Assembly: GCA_948602995.1 (NCBI GenBank)
Contig: CAPEBR010000004.1
Coordinates: 115,612 to 179,611, forward strand
Direction of reading: 5' to 3'
Source of the DNA: an uncultured Dorea sp.
GTDB lineage: Bacteria > Bacillota > Clostridia > Lachnospirales > Lachnospiraceae
Length of the DNA stretch: 64,000 bases
Part shown: positions 53,913 through 62,546 of the stretch, piece after piece
Layout of the letters: the number at the start of each line of letters is the position of its first letter
How positions within the stretch are numbered: position 1 is the stretch's first letter
Made by a program: the position numbers and the translations under genes
Notes under the pieces: model-generated
Seen by the model: the letters and a program-made list of their open reading frames with translations, nothing else
Databases searched by the model: none
Told to the model about the DNA's origin: nothing

Positions 53913-54935
53913 TTACCTTTTCCCCACTTCCGTGTCCGCTTCCCTGACAACACTGTGTGCCTTAATGTATTCCACAATCTCCTGCACCGTCGTAAAGGCC
54001 AGGCCTACATAGGTATCTGCTGCACCGTAGTAGATTGCAATCCTTCCGGTAACGCTGTCGTGGATGGTGGCGCAGGGGAAAGTAACATTCGGGACAAATC
54101 CCCTCTCCTCATACCAGTCCTCTGGCGTCAGCAGGAAGTTCTCACAGCGGTACTTTACGACTGACGGATTGTCAATGTCAAGAATCGCGCCGCCGATACT
54201 GTATACATATCCGTTACAGGTCCCACCTACCCCGTGGTAGAACAGAAGCCATCCTTCTGTTGTCTCAATGGGCGCAGCGCCTCCGCCGATCTTAAGGGAT
54301 TCCCACCACTCCGGGCTTTTTCCCATCACATGGCGGTGTCTGCCCCAGTATACAAGATCCGGGCTCTCTGACAGGAAGATGTCTCCAAACGGAGTATGGC
54401 CGCTGTCACTTGGTCTTGACAGCATCACATAATTACCATTGATCTTTCTCGGGAAAAGCACCGCATTTCTGTTAAATGGAATGAAGGGATTCTCCATTCT
54501 TGTAAAGACTTTGAAATCCGTTGTCCTGGCCATCCCGATGGACGCGCCATAAAAGTCCTGACACCAGATCAGATAGTAAGTGTCCTCGATCTTCACAAGC
54601 CTTGGGTCATATGCATAAACCGGCATAAAAGGGTTCCCCTCTTCATCTGTAAAGGGAATCTTCTCCTCTTCAAACTCCCAGTGTATGGCATCCCTGCTTC
54701 TTCCCAGGTAAATATACGGAATTCCGTTAGTCTGCTCTCCTCTGAATACACCAATAAACTCACCTTCACAGGGCATGACTGCACTGTTGAAGATCCGCGC
54801 TACTCCCTTTAGGGGGTTTCTTCCGATCACCGGATTGTCACGGAAGCGCCATACAGGCGCTCCGTTTAAATTATCAGGTCTGTCCTGCCAGGGCATATTC
54901 GGCACGGCAGGAGCTAATATTTTTACATTGCTCAT
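53913..54935 (-). CDS. Beta-1,4-mannooligosaccharide phosphorylase (GH130 subfamily 2)
   Basis: 340 residues from the ATG giving MSNVKIL, with AAGGAG seven bases before; an upstream ATG-like start lacks a site. GH130_2 motifs: RFRDNPVIGRNP, ARIFNSAVMPCEGEF, VYAYDPRLVK with candidate catalytic Asp110, RNAVLFPRKINGNYVMLSRP, YHGVGGT. It removes mannose as mannose-1-P from beta-1,4-mannooligosaccharides. It follows the importer genes and precedes the epimerase. The pair of GH130_1 and GH130_2 mirrors the R. albus and Roseburia sets. Confidence 0.9.
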   Translation of the reverse strand: MSNVKILAPAVPNMPWQDRPDNLNGAPVWRFRDNPVIGRNPLKGVARIFNSAVMPCEGEFIGVFRGEQTNGIPYIYLGRSRDAIHWEFEEEKIPFTDEEGNPFMPVYAYDPRLVKIEDTYYLIWCQDFYGASIGMARTTDFKVFTRMENPFIPFNRNAVLFPRKINGNYVMLSRPSDSGHTPFGDIFLSESPDLVYWGRHRHVMGKSPEWWESLKIGGGAAPIETTEGWLLFYHGVGGTCNGYVYSIGGAILDIDNPSVVKYRCENFLLTPEDWYEERGFVPNVTFPCATIHDSVTGRIAIYYGAADTYVGLAFTTVQEIVEYIKAHSVVREADTEVGKR

Positions 54936-55007
54936 TACATTCTCCTTAAATTGGATGTTTATCTGCAAATCTGACTGTAACTACTCAGCAGATCTGCGTA
55001 GTTACAT

Positions 55008-55853
55008 TTAGCCTTTTACTGCTCCGTTTGCCATGCCGCTGTATACCTGTTTCTGGAATACAAGGAAGAATACCAGAATCGGGATAATGGTAATCAGAAC
55101 GCCAGCACAAATGTAGTTGTACTGGTTCCCGTAAGGACCTGTAAAGGTATAAAGCGCTGTTGATATGGTCTTTAATTCCGGCAGCTGCAGATACAGGTTT
55201 GAGGAATAGTACTCATTGTACACGCTTACACCCTTAAGCACCAGTGACGTCATGATCGCAGGCTTAAGAAGCGGGAACAGAATCTTAAAGAAGACTCCAA
55301 AATACGTGCATCCGTCCATGATCGCCGATTCATCCAGGGATACCGGCAGATTCTCAAAGAACTGAAGGAAGATATAAATGGAAATAATATCCGTACCCAT
55401 CAGCACGATCATGTATCCGTACAGATGATTAATCAGTCCCAGTGAATACATGATCTGATAAATCGTTACCTGCATGGCGATACCTGGAAGCAGGGAGGCA
55501 AACAGGAACAGATTCTCAATCATTCCTCTTCCCGGGAAAGTAAACCGGTTTATGACATATGCCAGCATGGAGCCTGTAAATACAGAGACTGTCAGTACAA
55601 CGATCAGTACCAGCGCCGTATTTCCAAAACACCGCAGCATGTTTGCCTTTTCCATGGCAATCTTGAAGTTTTCAAAATATCCGAAGGATTCCGGAAATTC
55701 CAATACTGTAGTTGACGCGTACTCCTCATTGGTCTTAAACGAAGTCAGCACGCAGACAACAACCGGAGCCAGCGATACAATGGATGCCAGAATCAGTGAC
55801 ACATATTTAATAATCGAAAATATAATTAATGATGCATTCTTTTTCATTCTCAT
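55008..55853 (-). CDS. Mannan-locus ABC transporter permease (MalG type)
   Basis: 281 residues, six membrane segments, EAA loop DESAIMDGCTYFGVFFKILFPLLKPAI and the C-terminal tail YSGMANGAVKG. The ATG follows the stop of the upstream permease directly. With it and the binding protein it forms a CUT1 importer for manno-oligosaccharides; no ATPase gene is present. Confidence 0.9.
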   Translation of the reverse strand: MRMKKNASLIIFSIIKYVSLILASIVSLAPVVVCVLTSFKTNEEYASTTVLEFPESFGYFENFKIAMEKANMLRCFGNTALVLIVVLTVSVFTGSMLAYVINRFTFPGRGMIENLFLFASLLPGIAMQVTIYQIMYSLGLINHLYGYMIVLMGTDIISIYIFLQFFENLPVSLDESAIMDGCTYFGVFFKILFPLLKPAIMTSLVLKGVSVYNEYYSSNLYLQLPELKTISTALYTFTGPYGNQYNYICAGVLITIIPILVFFLVFQKQVYSGMANGAVKG

Positions 55854-56843
55854 TTATGCTGCGCCTCCTCTTTTCTCCATTGCTTTACGCTGTGCCTCTG
55901 CTTTCTTCCTCTTTCTTACTGCTGCCTTTGATTCATCACTTGTCCCGTCGTCAAATGCATACTTGAAGAACAGCTTCTGACCAATGGTGCAGATAATGAT
56001 CAGTACTAACAGGACAATGGCCATAGCACTTGCTGTACCGACCTTCTGATTCTCATGGGCAATCCGGTTCATGATTACGAAATATGTACCTGTACCCATT
56101 GTACCATTCGTAATAACGTAAGGCGGCTCGAATGCGCTTAAGCATCCGCTGACACACAGGATAATATTTAACACGATAATTGACTTAATACTTGGCAGAA
56201 TAATATAGCGGAACTGCTGCCATCTGTTTGCCCCGTCAAGAGACGCCGCCTCATACAGGTCTGTATCTACTGACATCATGGCTCCAAGAAACAGGATAAC
56301 ATTCTGTCCGGTGTACCTCCACACAGATGTTGCTGCAAGGGAAATGTTATTAATGCTCTGATCCTGCAGCCACAGGGGAATATTATCAAGATTCATTCCA
56401 AGTCCCTGGAGGATCGTATCCAGTACGGCTCCTCTTGCATAAAAGAATTTGAAAATGAAACCAACCGCAATACCGCAGATCAGGTATGGGAAGAACATGG
56501 CTCCTTTGAATACGGATTCCCCTTTTACCTTGAATACCATCATAGTCGCAAAAAACAGTGCAAGCGCAAGCTGTACTACTCCGCCTGCCATATAGTAAAG
56601 GCTGTTGAAGAGAGAGCCGAAGATTTCCTTACGCTCAAATACCTCGGCATAATTTTTCAGGCCTACGAAGGTTCTCTCTCCAATATATTTCATGTTGTAA
56701 AAGCTGAACCGTATCATTTCCACAAAGGGAATGTAGGTAAATAACAGAAGAAGCAAAAGGGGGACTAACATAAACGTAAAGATTACCAGTCTCCTCTGCA
56801 CCTTTCTGGTACCGATCCATTTCTTAAAGGATTTTTTCTCCAT
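55854..56843 (-). CDS. Mannan-locus ABC transporter permease (MalF type)
   Basis: 329 residues from the ATG giving MEKKSFKKW, with AAAGGAGA six bases upstream; an earlier start six codons up would overlap that site. Six membrane segments and the EAA loop EAASLDGANRWQQFRYIILPSIKSI. The C-terminal 30 residues are rich in Lys, Arg and Glu (AAVRKRKKAEAQRKAMEKRG), an unusual basic tail. Confidence 0.9.
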   Translation of the reverse strand: MEKKSFKKWIGTRKVQRRLVIFTFMLVPLLLLLLFTYIPFVEMIRFSFYNMKYIGERTFVGLKNYAEVFERKEIFGSLFNSLYYMAGGVVQLALALFFATMMVFKVKGESVFKGAMFFPYLICGIAVGFIFKFFYARGAVLDTILQGLGMNLDNIPLWLQDQSINNISLAATSVWRYTGQNVILFLGAMMSVDTDLYEAASLDGANRWQQFRYIILPSIKSIIVLNIILCVSGCLSAFEPPYVITNGTMGTGTYFVIMNRIAHENQKVGTASAMAIVLLVLIIICTIGQKLFFKYAFDDGTSDESKAAVRKRKKAEAQRKAMEKRGGAA

Positions 56844-56865
56844 TTGTTTTCTCCTTTCCATTTAT

Positions 56866-56936
56866 TCGTGATATAGGGAACGAAGTTTCCTATATCACGA
56901 GGAAGAAGGAGCCCCGGTTCATCAGGGCTCCTTCTT
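56866..56936. terminator. Two hairpins between binding-protein and permease genes
   Basis: Stem 1: TCGTGATATAGG with CCTATATCACGA (56866-56900). Stem 2: AAGAAGGAGCCC with GGGCTCCTTCTT (56903-56936). No strong T-tract. The usual role at this place is partial termination or mRNA protection, keeping the binding protein in excess over the permeases. Confidence 0.65.
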
Positions 56937-56979
56937 TAAAAATCAGTAGCTGTCCGGTACTGGTTATTCTGAGCAGCCC

Positions 56980-58347
56980 TTATTTTACTTCTACTGAGAA
57001 GCTTTCCTGAGCGCTTGTCCATTTTTCGTTCCACTCACCCATCAGGTCGTCTAATTTCTTGCTGTCATAAAGCGCTGCCTCAAGAACTTCACATACCGGA
57101 TAATCACCGCTCAATACTTCTGCCGTATTGCGGATATCATCATACAGGCTCTCTTCGCCTTCCAGAGGTGCATTGTCGGAAAGGAGCTCGACACCCTCAA
57201 ACTCTGCGAGAGAATCCGGAAGCGGCCTGCCTTTCACTGCCGGGATACTTCCCTCGTCATCAAACATGGAGGATTCCTCCAGGATCCATTTTACATACAG
57301 CATAGCGGCAATCTGATTGTCGGAGCCTGCCTTATTATTGATTCCGTAAGCGTAGTTTCCGCCTGATGCAGCCGCCTGTTTCCCTGCTACCGTGATCGGG
57401 AACGGAAAGTATCCGATATCATCCGGATTTTCTCCTGCATCCTTGAACTGCTGTACACACCAGGAACCAAGTACCATTGTGGCAACCTCGCCATTGTTGA
57501 TCATGCCTTTTGAGGATTCCCAGTCACTGGAGGCCGGGTCTTCCTCTACAAGTTTCTGCTTAACTGCCTCATATAAGGTGTAAAATACTGCATAGGGGCC
57601 GCTCATCTCATCGTTCTTAGTGAAAGGGTCTTTTTGATGAAGCAGCTTGTTGTTCTTGTAATCAGCATCTGCATTGGAAGCGATTCCTACATAGTCGTTC
57701 CATGCTCCCATTGTCCATCCTGCTGAAAAGTTTGTGTAAAGAGGAACCGCATCTGTCTTATCCTTAATAAGCTTTAAATCAGCCAGGAATTCGTCCGGAG
57801 TTGTTGGAAGCTTTGTGATTTCGGCATCCTTCCAGATCCGCTTGTTATATGCCACGCCGCCTGCCGTACCGCCGTTCGGGATACCATAAACCGTATTGTT
57901 GTATGTCTTCTCTGTTACGAAGTTGTATTTGTCGTTGAGTGTCGCGTAGTCGCCCATTGGCGTGAAATAGGTCTCCATCTCACTCTTTTCTACAGTTGCC
58001 GGAATGAAGCAGATGTCGCCCCAGTCGCCGTTTGTCAGACGAAGTGTTACGGATTCTGCATAGTCTGTGATTGCTTCATATGTAACGGTGATATTGGGAT
58101 ATTTCTCATGGAACTGATCCGCATATCCCTTATATACGGTGTCTACAATGTCTGTACGGTCTGTCAGAATCTTAATGTCCGCTTTCAGGTCTTTGTAGTC
58201 GTCACCGTTAATCTTGTCAATCGTGGGAACTTCTGCTGAAGAGCCGCTGTCTCCTCCTCCCTCGCTCTTGTTACCGCAGGCTGCCAGCGATACTGTCATG
58301 GTCAGAGCCAGTGCAATACTAAGTAGTCTCTTTTTCATTGTTTTCAT
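56980..58347 (-). CDS. Extracellular sugar-binding lipoprotein of the mannan locus
   Basis: 455 residues. Lipobox LAAC at Cys24 followed by a Gly/Ser linker. The CUT1 binding-protein fold is seen (LKADIKILTDRTDIVDTVYK, VYGIPNGGTAGGVAYNKRIW, GNYAYGINNKA). First gene of the transporter operon; GGAGG lies before the ATG. By analogy with the Roseburia manno-oligosaccharide binding protein it should capture beta-manno-oligosaccharides, but sequence alone does not prove the ligand. Confidence 0.88.
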   Translation of the reverse strand: MKTMKKRLLSIALALTMTVSLAACGNKSEGGGDSGSSAEVPTIDKINGDDYKDLKADIKILTDRTDIVDTVYKGYADQFHEKYPNITVTYEAITDYAESVTLRLTNGDWGDICFIPATVEKSEMETYFTPMGDYATLNDKYNFVTEKTYNNTVYGIPNGGTAGGVAYNKRIWKDAEITKLPTTPDEFLADLKLIKDKTDAVPLYTNFSAGWTMGAWNDYVGIASNADADYKNNKLLHQKDPFTKNDEMSGPYAVFYTLYEAVKQKLVEEDPASSDWESSKGMINNGEVATMVLGSWCVQQFKDAGENPDDIGYFPFPITVAGKQAAASGGNYAYGINNKAGSDNQIAAMLYVKWILEESSMFDDEGSIPAVKGRPLPDSLAEFEGVELLSDNAPLEGEESLYDDIRNTAEVLSGDYPVCEVLEAALYDSKKLDDLMGEWNEKWTSAQESFSVEVK

Positions 58348-58364
58348 ACCTCCGTTTTTATTTT

Positions 58365-58383
58365 TTAACTTTATTTAAGTTAA
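58365..58383. promoter_or_regulatory. LacI-type operator TTAACTT-N5-AAGTTAA
   Basis: Perfect 7-5-7 palindrome placed over the expected transcript start of the binding-protein operon. A 7-5-7 palindrome of very similar sequence lies before the GH36 gene. Confidence 0.65.
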
Positions 58384-58387
58384 TTTA

Positions 58388-58416
58388 ATTCTACTCTATT
58401 TTTGTCATTTTTTCAA
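58388..58416 (-). promoter_or_regulatory. Promoter of the mannan transporter operon
   Basis: TTGAAA, 17-bp spacer, TAGAAT on the minus strand. The operator overlaps +1, as expected for repression by a LacI protein. Confidence 0.6.
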
Positions 58417-58540
58417 TTACTACTTCTTTGTATTGCACAATTTCGTTTGATTAAATACATTTTTCTCTTATGTTTTTATCTATTTTGTATATATTTCTGT
58501 TATAATCTACTTAATTCACTTTTTAATCTCATTGATTAAA

Positions 58541-59557
58541 TTAATTATTTTTACCTTTCACACTGTTTTTCCATACAATGTGGCCGGAGATCACCTCCAG
58601 TGACTTTCCTTTTGCCGGATTACGGAGCTGCTTTAACATCTTATCTATCGCCACTTTGGTCATAGCCTTTGTATTCACCTCATAGGTGGTAATCCCCATA
58701 TCCGCATAGCCTGGATAGAGATAGTTGTCAAATCCAATGACAGACACATCTTCCGGTACCCTGAGCCCCCGCTTCTGCAGCTTTGATACTGTCATCCCAG
58801 CCACAAGATCACAGTTGCAGACAAATGCATCCGGGAGGCAGTTTGGGAGATCGAAGCCCACCTGTCCTGCATCGTCCCGGTCCTCAATGAGCCATTCCTC
58901 CGGAACTTTCTTTTTATGCTCCAGCATGGACTTCATAAACCCGCAGTAGCGGTCCATAATGCTGCTGGTAGCATAGATGGAGCCAATAAAGCCAATCCTT
59001 TCCAGTCCGCGTTCGAATAAAAGCTCTGTCATCTGGTACATGCCATAAAAATTATCGGCAATTACCGAGTCCTTGGCAATTTTATTATCGTAAAAATCCA
59101 GAAAAATAACCGGCATATCCAGCTTCTGCTGAAGAAACCTTACGTATCCCCTGTCAATCTCCCCGATTACAATCAGGCCTTCAATGCTGTTGTTTTCTGC
59201 AATCTGCGGAAGCCTGTGCACCCTTTTCTCTGTTTCCTTTTTCAGTACCTCTATGGTGGTATAGCATCTCTTTTCCGTGGCGGTCAGTGATAATTCCTGG
59301 TAGAGCTTCCAGTAGTAGGTAGAATACTGTGCCAGATAGTTTTCTGCAATCAGAACACCGATCCTCCGGAATTCTCCGTTCTCTGTCTCCTTTTTCTTCG
59401 CGGAAGATGGCGCCACATATCCCATTTCTTCTGCTGTCTCCACGATTCTGATCCTGAGTTCTTCACTGACTCCCTTGTGTCCGGAAAGGGCATTGTGCAC
59501 CGTCACCGAGCTGACTCCCAGCCGCTCCCCGATATCCTTAAGCCTTACCTTCCCCAT
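58541..59557 (-). CDS. LacI-family transcriptional repressor of the mannan locus
   Basis: 338 residues from the ATG giving MGKVRLKDIG, nine bases after GGGAGG; an ATG three codons earlier touches the site. Helix-turn-helix RLKDIGERLGVSSVTVHNALSGHKGVSEELR at the N-terminus, then a periplasmic-binding-like sugar domain (GFIGSIYATSS, VSVIGFDNYLYPGYADMGITTYEV). It is transcribed after the GH36 gene and faces the transporter promoter. It is a close relative of the regulator at 62547-63581. The operator pair above is its likely target. Confidence 0.88.
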   Translation of the reverse strand: MGKVRLKDIGERLGVSSVTVHNALSGHKGVSEELRIRIVETAEEMGYVAPSSAKKKETENGEFRRIGVLIAENYLAQYSTYYWKLYQELSLTATEKRCYTTIEVLKKETEKRVHRLPQIAENNSIEGLIVIGEIDRGYVRFLQQKLDMPVIFLDFYDNKIAKDSVIADNFYGMYQMTELLFERGLERIGFIGSIYATSSIMDRYCGFMKSMLEHKKKVPEEWLIEDRDDAGQVGFDLPNCLPDAFVCNCDLVAGMTVSKLQKRGLRVPEDVSVIGFDNYLYPGYADMGITTYEVNTKAMTKVAIDKMLKQLRNPAKGKSLEVISGHIVWKNSVKGKNN

Positions 59558-59578
59558 ATCTGCCATCCTCCCGCTCTC

Positions 59579-61765
59579 TTATTCACAGATAAAATGATAC
59601 AGCCTGCTCATGAAGTCTCCGTTCAGATCTCTCACAAGGAAGCCGCAGTACATCAGCTCCTCACCCGTATATATCTCTTCTGTCCCTTCCAGTCTGTAGC
59701 GTGACTCTTCCTTTAGTCCCTTTAGCTTAATGTTCCTGCTGTGTACATTGGGCTGTCCCAGCACCTGCACACAGGTAACCAGCGCGTGTGTCCCGTCCTT
59801 TGCCGCTGTCTCCCAGCAGTCAAAAGGATTCCTGTCACTCCAGGAAGTAATTCTATAATAATCCCCTGCCTGTATCAGCTCCTGGTATTTATGATACAGC
59901 TCCACCTGTCCCGGAATCTGTGTTCTCTCTTCATCCGATATCTTCGTAATATCCAGCTCATAGCCGAATGTTCCCGCAAGTGCAACATTTCCCCTTGTCT
60001 CAAAGGGCGTCGTCCTGCCCACAATATGATTCGGACAGTCGCTTACATGGGCGCCCATAGTGGACAAGGGATAGATCAGCTCTGTTCCTTCCTGGATACG
60101 AAGTCTCTCAATAGCATCCGTATCATCCGAGCACCAGATCTGGGGGCTGTAATAGAGCATGCCCGGATCAAACCTTGCCCCTCCGCCGGAACAGTTCTCA
60201 AGAAGCAGCTCTGGGAATTCCGTCACAAGACGCTCCTGCATCTCATACAGCCCCAGTACATACCGGTGGCACAGCTCTCCCTGGGCCTCTTTCGGAAGAC
60301 AGATGCTTCCAAGATCACATAACTGGCGGTTCATATCCCACTTCACATATGTGATGGGAGCGCTTCGCAGTATCTTTGCCACACACTCATATGCATAGTC
60401 ACGCACTTCTGTCCTGGAGAGGTCAAGAACATACTGCGCCCTGCTCTGTACCGGCTCTCTTCCCTGAATCTGAATCGCCCAGTCCGGATGTGCTCTGTAA
60501 AGCTCTGAATCAGGGGAAATCATCTCCGGCTCAAACCAGATGCCGAACTCCATGCCAAGCTCTCTTACCTGCTTTACCAGGTTCGGAAGACCGCCTTTAA
60601 TCTTCTCCTCATTTACCGTCCAGTCTCCAAGGGAGCTGTCATCCCAGCTTCTCTTTCCAAACCAGCCGTCATCCATGACCAGCATCTCAATCCCGTTTTC
60701 CTTCGCTTCCTTCGCAATGGACAGAAGCTTCTCTGTATCAAACTCAAAGTATGTCGCTTCCCAGTTATTGATAAGTACCGGGCGTTTCCTGTATTTATAG
60801 GGGCTTCTGATGAGATGCTCCCTGTAAAAATCATGGAAGGAGCGTGTCATCTTGCCCAGGCCCTGGTCCGAATAGGTCATCACTGCCTCCGGCGCCTGGA
60901 AGCTCTCACCAGGCGTCAGTCTCCAGCAGAATTCCTCCGCATGGATTCCCATCACCATCCGGATATAATCAAACTGGGTGCGTTCTGCCTGGGCGGTAAA
61001 ATTGCCGGAATACACGAAATGCATGGCATACACTTCTCCTGTTTCCTGTGTCGTCTCCGGTGTTACAAGTGCAGCGAAAGGGTGCTCCTGATGACTGGAT
61101 TCTCCTTTAAAGGATGATACAAGCTGCTTCCCGTAATGGACTTTTGCTCTCTGAATATGCCGCTCCCTTGCCCACGAACCACAAAGGCTGATCATCTCAA
61201 AATCCCGGTTGTCCATATCCAGGCAGGCGCTGTATACCTTCTCAAGCCGCAGCTTCTGCTCTCCTGCATTCTCTATCTGCACACTTCTTGTGATCACATC
61301 CTCCTTCCCGAACACGGAATACAAAAGTGTCACCCTGAGCCCTAAAAGCGGGTCCATGCAGATCAGGCGCAGTGTCATTACTTCCTCTTCTGTTCCGAAG
61401 GATGCCGGGAGGCCATCCAGTGCCGGCTTCCCTGTCATAATCTCATGCTCCGCATAGAACAGCTCACTCCCGATGCTCCCCGACTCACCCCGCACATTCA
61501 GGCAGCTCTCCCGGTAATCGCCGGTTCCGCCCGCCGGGTACTCCATGGGGTAGATATCCAGGAAGGAAGCCTTCTCCCTCATATGGGCAGACGGCGTGTA
61601 GGGCGCCTCCTCCATCCGCAGCAGATACTTTCCTCCAAAATTCGCAAGCCGCTTTCCGTAGTACATGTGTCCGACATACCCTTCCTGCGAAATGCCGATC
61701 ATGTAGGTTGTGCTGTCCGTGTCAAGTTTAAAAATCCTCTTCTCTCCATCATACTGAATTGCCAT
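59579..61765 (-). CDS. Alpha-galactosidase (GH36)
   Basis: 728 residues, no signal peptide, the size of clan D bacterial AgaA/RafA enzymes. Motifs: LVMDDGWFGKR near 363, WFEPEMISPDS, the nucleophile in YVKWDMNR (Asp477), the LLENCSGGGARFD segment and acid/base in WCSDDTDA (Asp548). It would remove alpha-1,6-galactose from imported galacto-manno-oligosaccharides before phosphorolysis. GGAGGGAG lies four bases before the ATG. The LacI gene follows after 21 bases. Confidence 0.92.
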   Translation of the reverse strand: MAIQYDGEKRIFKLDTDSTTYMIGISQEGYVGHMYYGKRLANFGGKYLLRMEEAPYTPSAHMREKASFLDIYPMEYPAGGTGDYRESCLNVRGESGSIGSELFYAEHEIMTGKPALDGLPASFGTEEEVMTLRLICMDPLLGLRVTLLYSVFGKEDVITRSVQIENAGEQKLRLEKVYSACLDMDNRDFEMISLCGSWARERHIQRAKVHYGKQLVSSFKGESSHQEHPFAALVTPETTQETGEVYAMHFVYSGNFTAQAERTQFDYIRMVMGIHAEEFCWRLTPGESFQAPEAVMTYSDQGLGKMTRSFHDFYREHLIRSPYKYRKRPVLINNWEATYFEFDTEKLLSIAKEAKENGIEMLVMDDGWFGKRSWDDSSLGDWTVNEEKIKGGLPNLVKQVRELGMEFGIWFEPEMISPDSELYRAHPDWAIQIQGREPVQSRAQYVLDLSRTEVRDYAYECVAKILRSAPITYVKWDMNRQLCDLGSICLPKEAQGELCHRYVLGLYEMQERLVTEFPELLLENCSGGGARFDPGMLYYSPQIWCSDDTDAIERLRIQEGTELIYPLSTMGAHVSDCPNHIVGRTTPFETRGNVALAGTFGYELDITKISDEERTQIPGQVELYHKYQELIQAGDYYRITSWSDRNPFDCWETAAKDGTHALVTCVQVLGQPNVHSRNIKLKGLKEESRYRLEGTEEIYTGEELMYCGFLVRDLNGDFMSRLYHFICE

Positions 61766-61791
61766 GGTACTCCCTCCATTTTTAAGTTTTT

Positions 61792-61810
61792 TTAATTTCG
61801 TCTAAATTAA
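61792..61810. promoter_or_regulatory. LacI-type operator TTAATTT-N5-AAATTAA
   Basis: Perfect 7-5-7 palindrome in the GH36 leader, 26 bases before the ATG and downstream of the predicted start site. Similar to the operator at 58365. Confidence 0.6.
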
Positions 61811-61830
61811 TTTTTAATCTCTTCAATACA

Positions 61831-61859
61831 TATTAAACATAAAAACAGAAGAAAGTCAA
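61831..61859 (-). promoter_or_regulatory. Promoter of the GH36-lacI unit
   Basis: TTGACT, 17-bp spacer, TTAATA on the minus strand. The -10 is weak. Confidence 0.45.
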
Positions 61860-61898
61860 CATAAATTTACCCGAAAATAAGCGGACAGGAAGCATGAA

Positions 61899-62031
61899 GT
61901 TACTGTACACACAGGTCCGTGCATTTACTGCACAGACTGTAAGAAAGTGATTCAGGTGTGAGCAAATCCTATTCGCGGAGCGAATTTCAGATGGATTTGC
62001 GAATGTTACTGGTCACGGAGTGAACAGTAAC
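61899..62031. repeat. GTTACTG-ended repeat element, copy B
   Basis: The first 65 bases match copy A at 4209. The rest, 61981-62031, is an exact inverted copy of 63950-64000 and carries the hairpin GTTACTGGTCAC-GGA-GTGAACAGTAAC. Confidence 0.75.
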
Positions 62032-62147
62032 AGCATGAATACGGGATACCAAAAAATCCGGTTGAGAAAAAGCAGATTAGAAGGTATAATGTAAAATAGA
62101 TTTTATGTAATTAAAACAATTGATTGCTAAGGGAAGGAGGTATGTCC

Positions 62148-62489
62148 ATGACGCAGACAATGCAAAGCTTGATGGAACAATACATTGTAGAAATCAAAAG
62201 GATATATGGTACACATTTGCGTAAAGTGATTTTATTTGGGTCTTATGCCAGAGGAGATTTCAAGCCGGATTCAGATATAGATATTATGATATTGCTTGAT
62301 ATGTCTGATATGGACTTAAAGGCATACAGCCAACAGCTTTCTTATATGACCTATGATTTTAATTTGGATAATGACCTTGATATAAAGCCTATTGTCCGGA
62401 GCGAAGATCATTTTAGAAAATGGGTAGTTAATTATCCGTTTTATGCAAATATTAATAAAGAAGGGGTGGTTTTGTATGGAGCAGCATAA
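62148..62489 (+). CDS. MNT-type nucleotidyltransferase (MntA-like antitoxin), orphan
   Basis: 113 residues from the ATG giving MTQTMQ, seven bases after AAGGAGG. Minimal nucleotidyltransferase fold with the signature GSYARGDFKPDSDIDIMILL (GSxARG and DxD). Homologues act as antitoxins that modify a HEPN (HepT) toxin encoded next door. Here the HEPN frame starts at 62476, overlapping this gene (MEQHKKDIGTRKD), but is cut after about 15 codons by the end of the convergent LacI gene. The antitoxin thus lacks its partner. Confidence 0.82.
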   Translation: MTQTMQSLMEQYIVEIKRIYGTHLRKVILFGSYARGDFKPDSDIDIMILLDMSDMDLKAYSQQLSYMTYDFNLDNDLDIKPIVRSEDHFRKWVVNYPFYANINKEGVVLYGAA

Positions 62490-62546
62490 AAAGGATATTG
62501 GAACAAGAAAAGACCTTGTATGGGAAGACTCTAAAGAGCCTCCCCA
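62476..62546 (+). pseudogene. HEPN-domain toxin gene, only the first codons remain
   Basis: ATG within the end of the nucleotidyltransferase gene, the usual coupled layout of MNT-HEPN pairs. It reads MEQHKKDIGTRKDLVWEDSK and then runs into sequence of the regulator gene on the other strand. The four-helix HEPN fold and its RX4-6H motif are absent. Confidence 0.5.
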
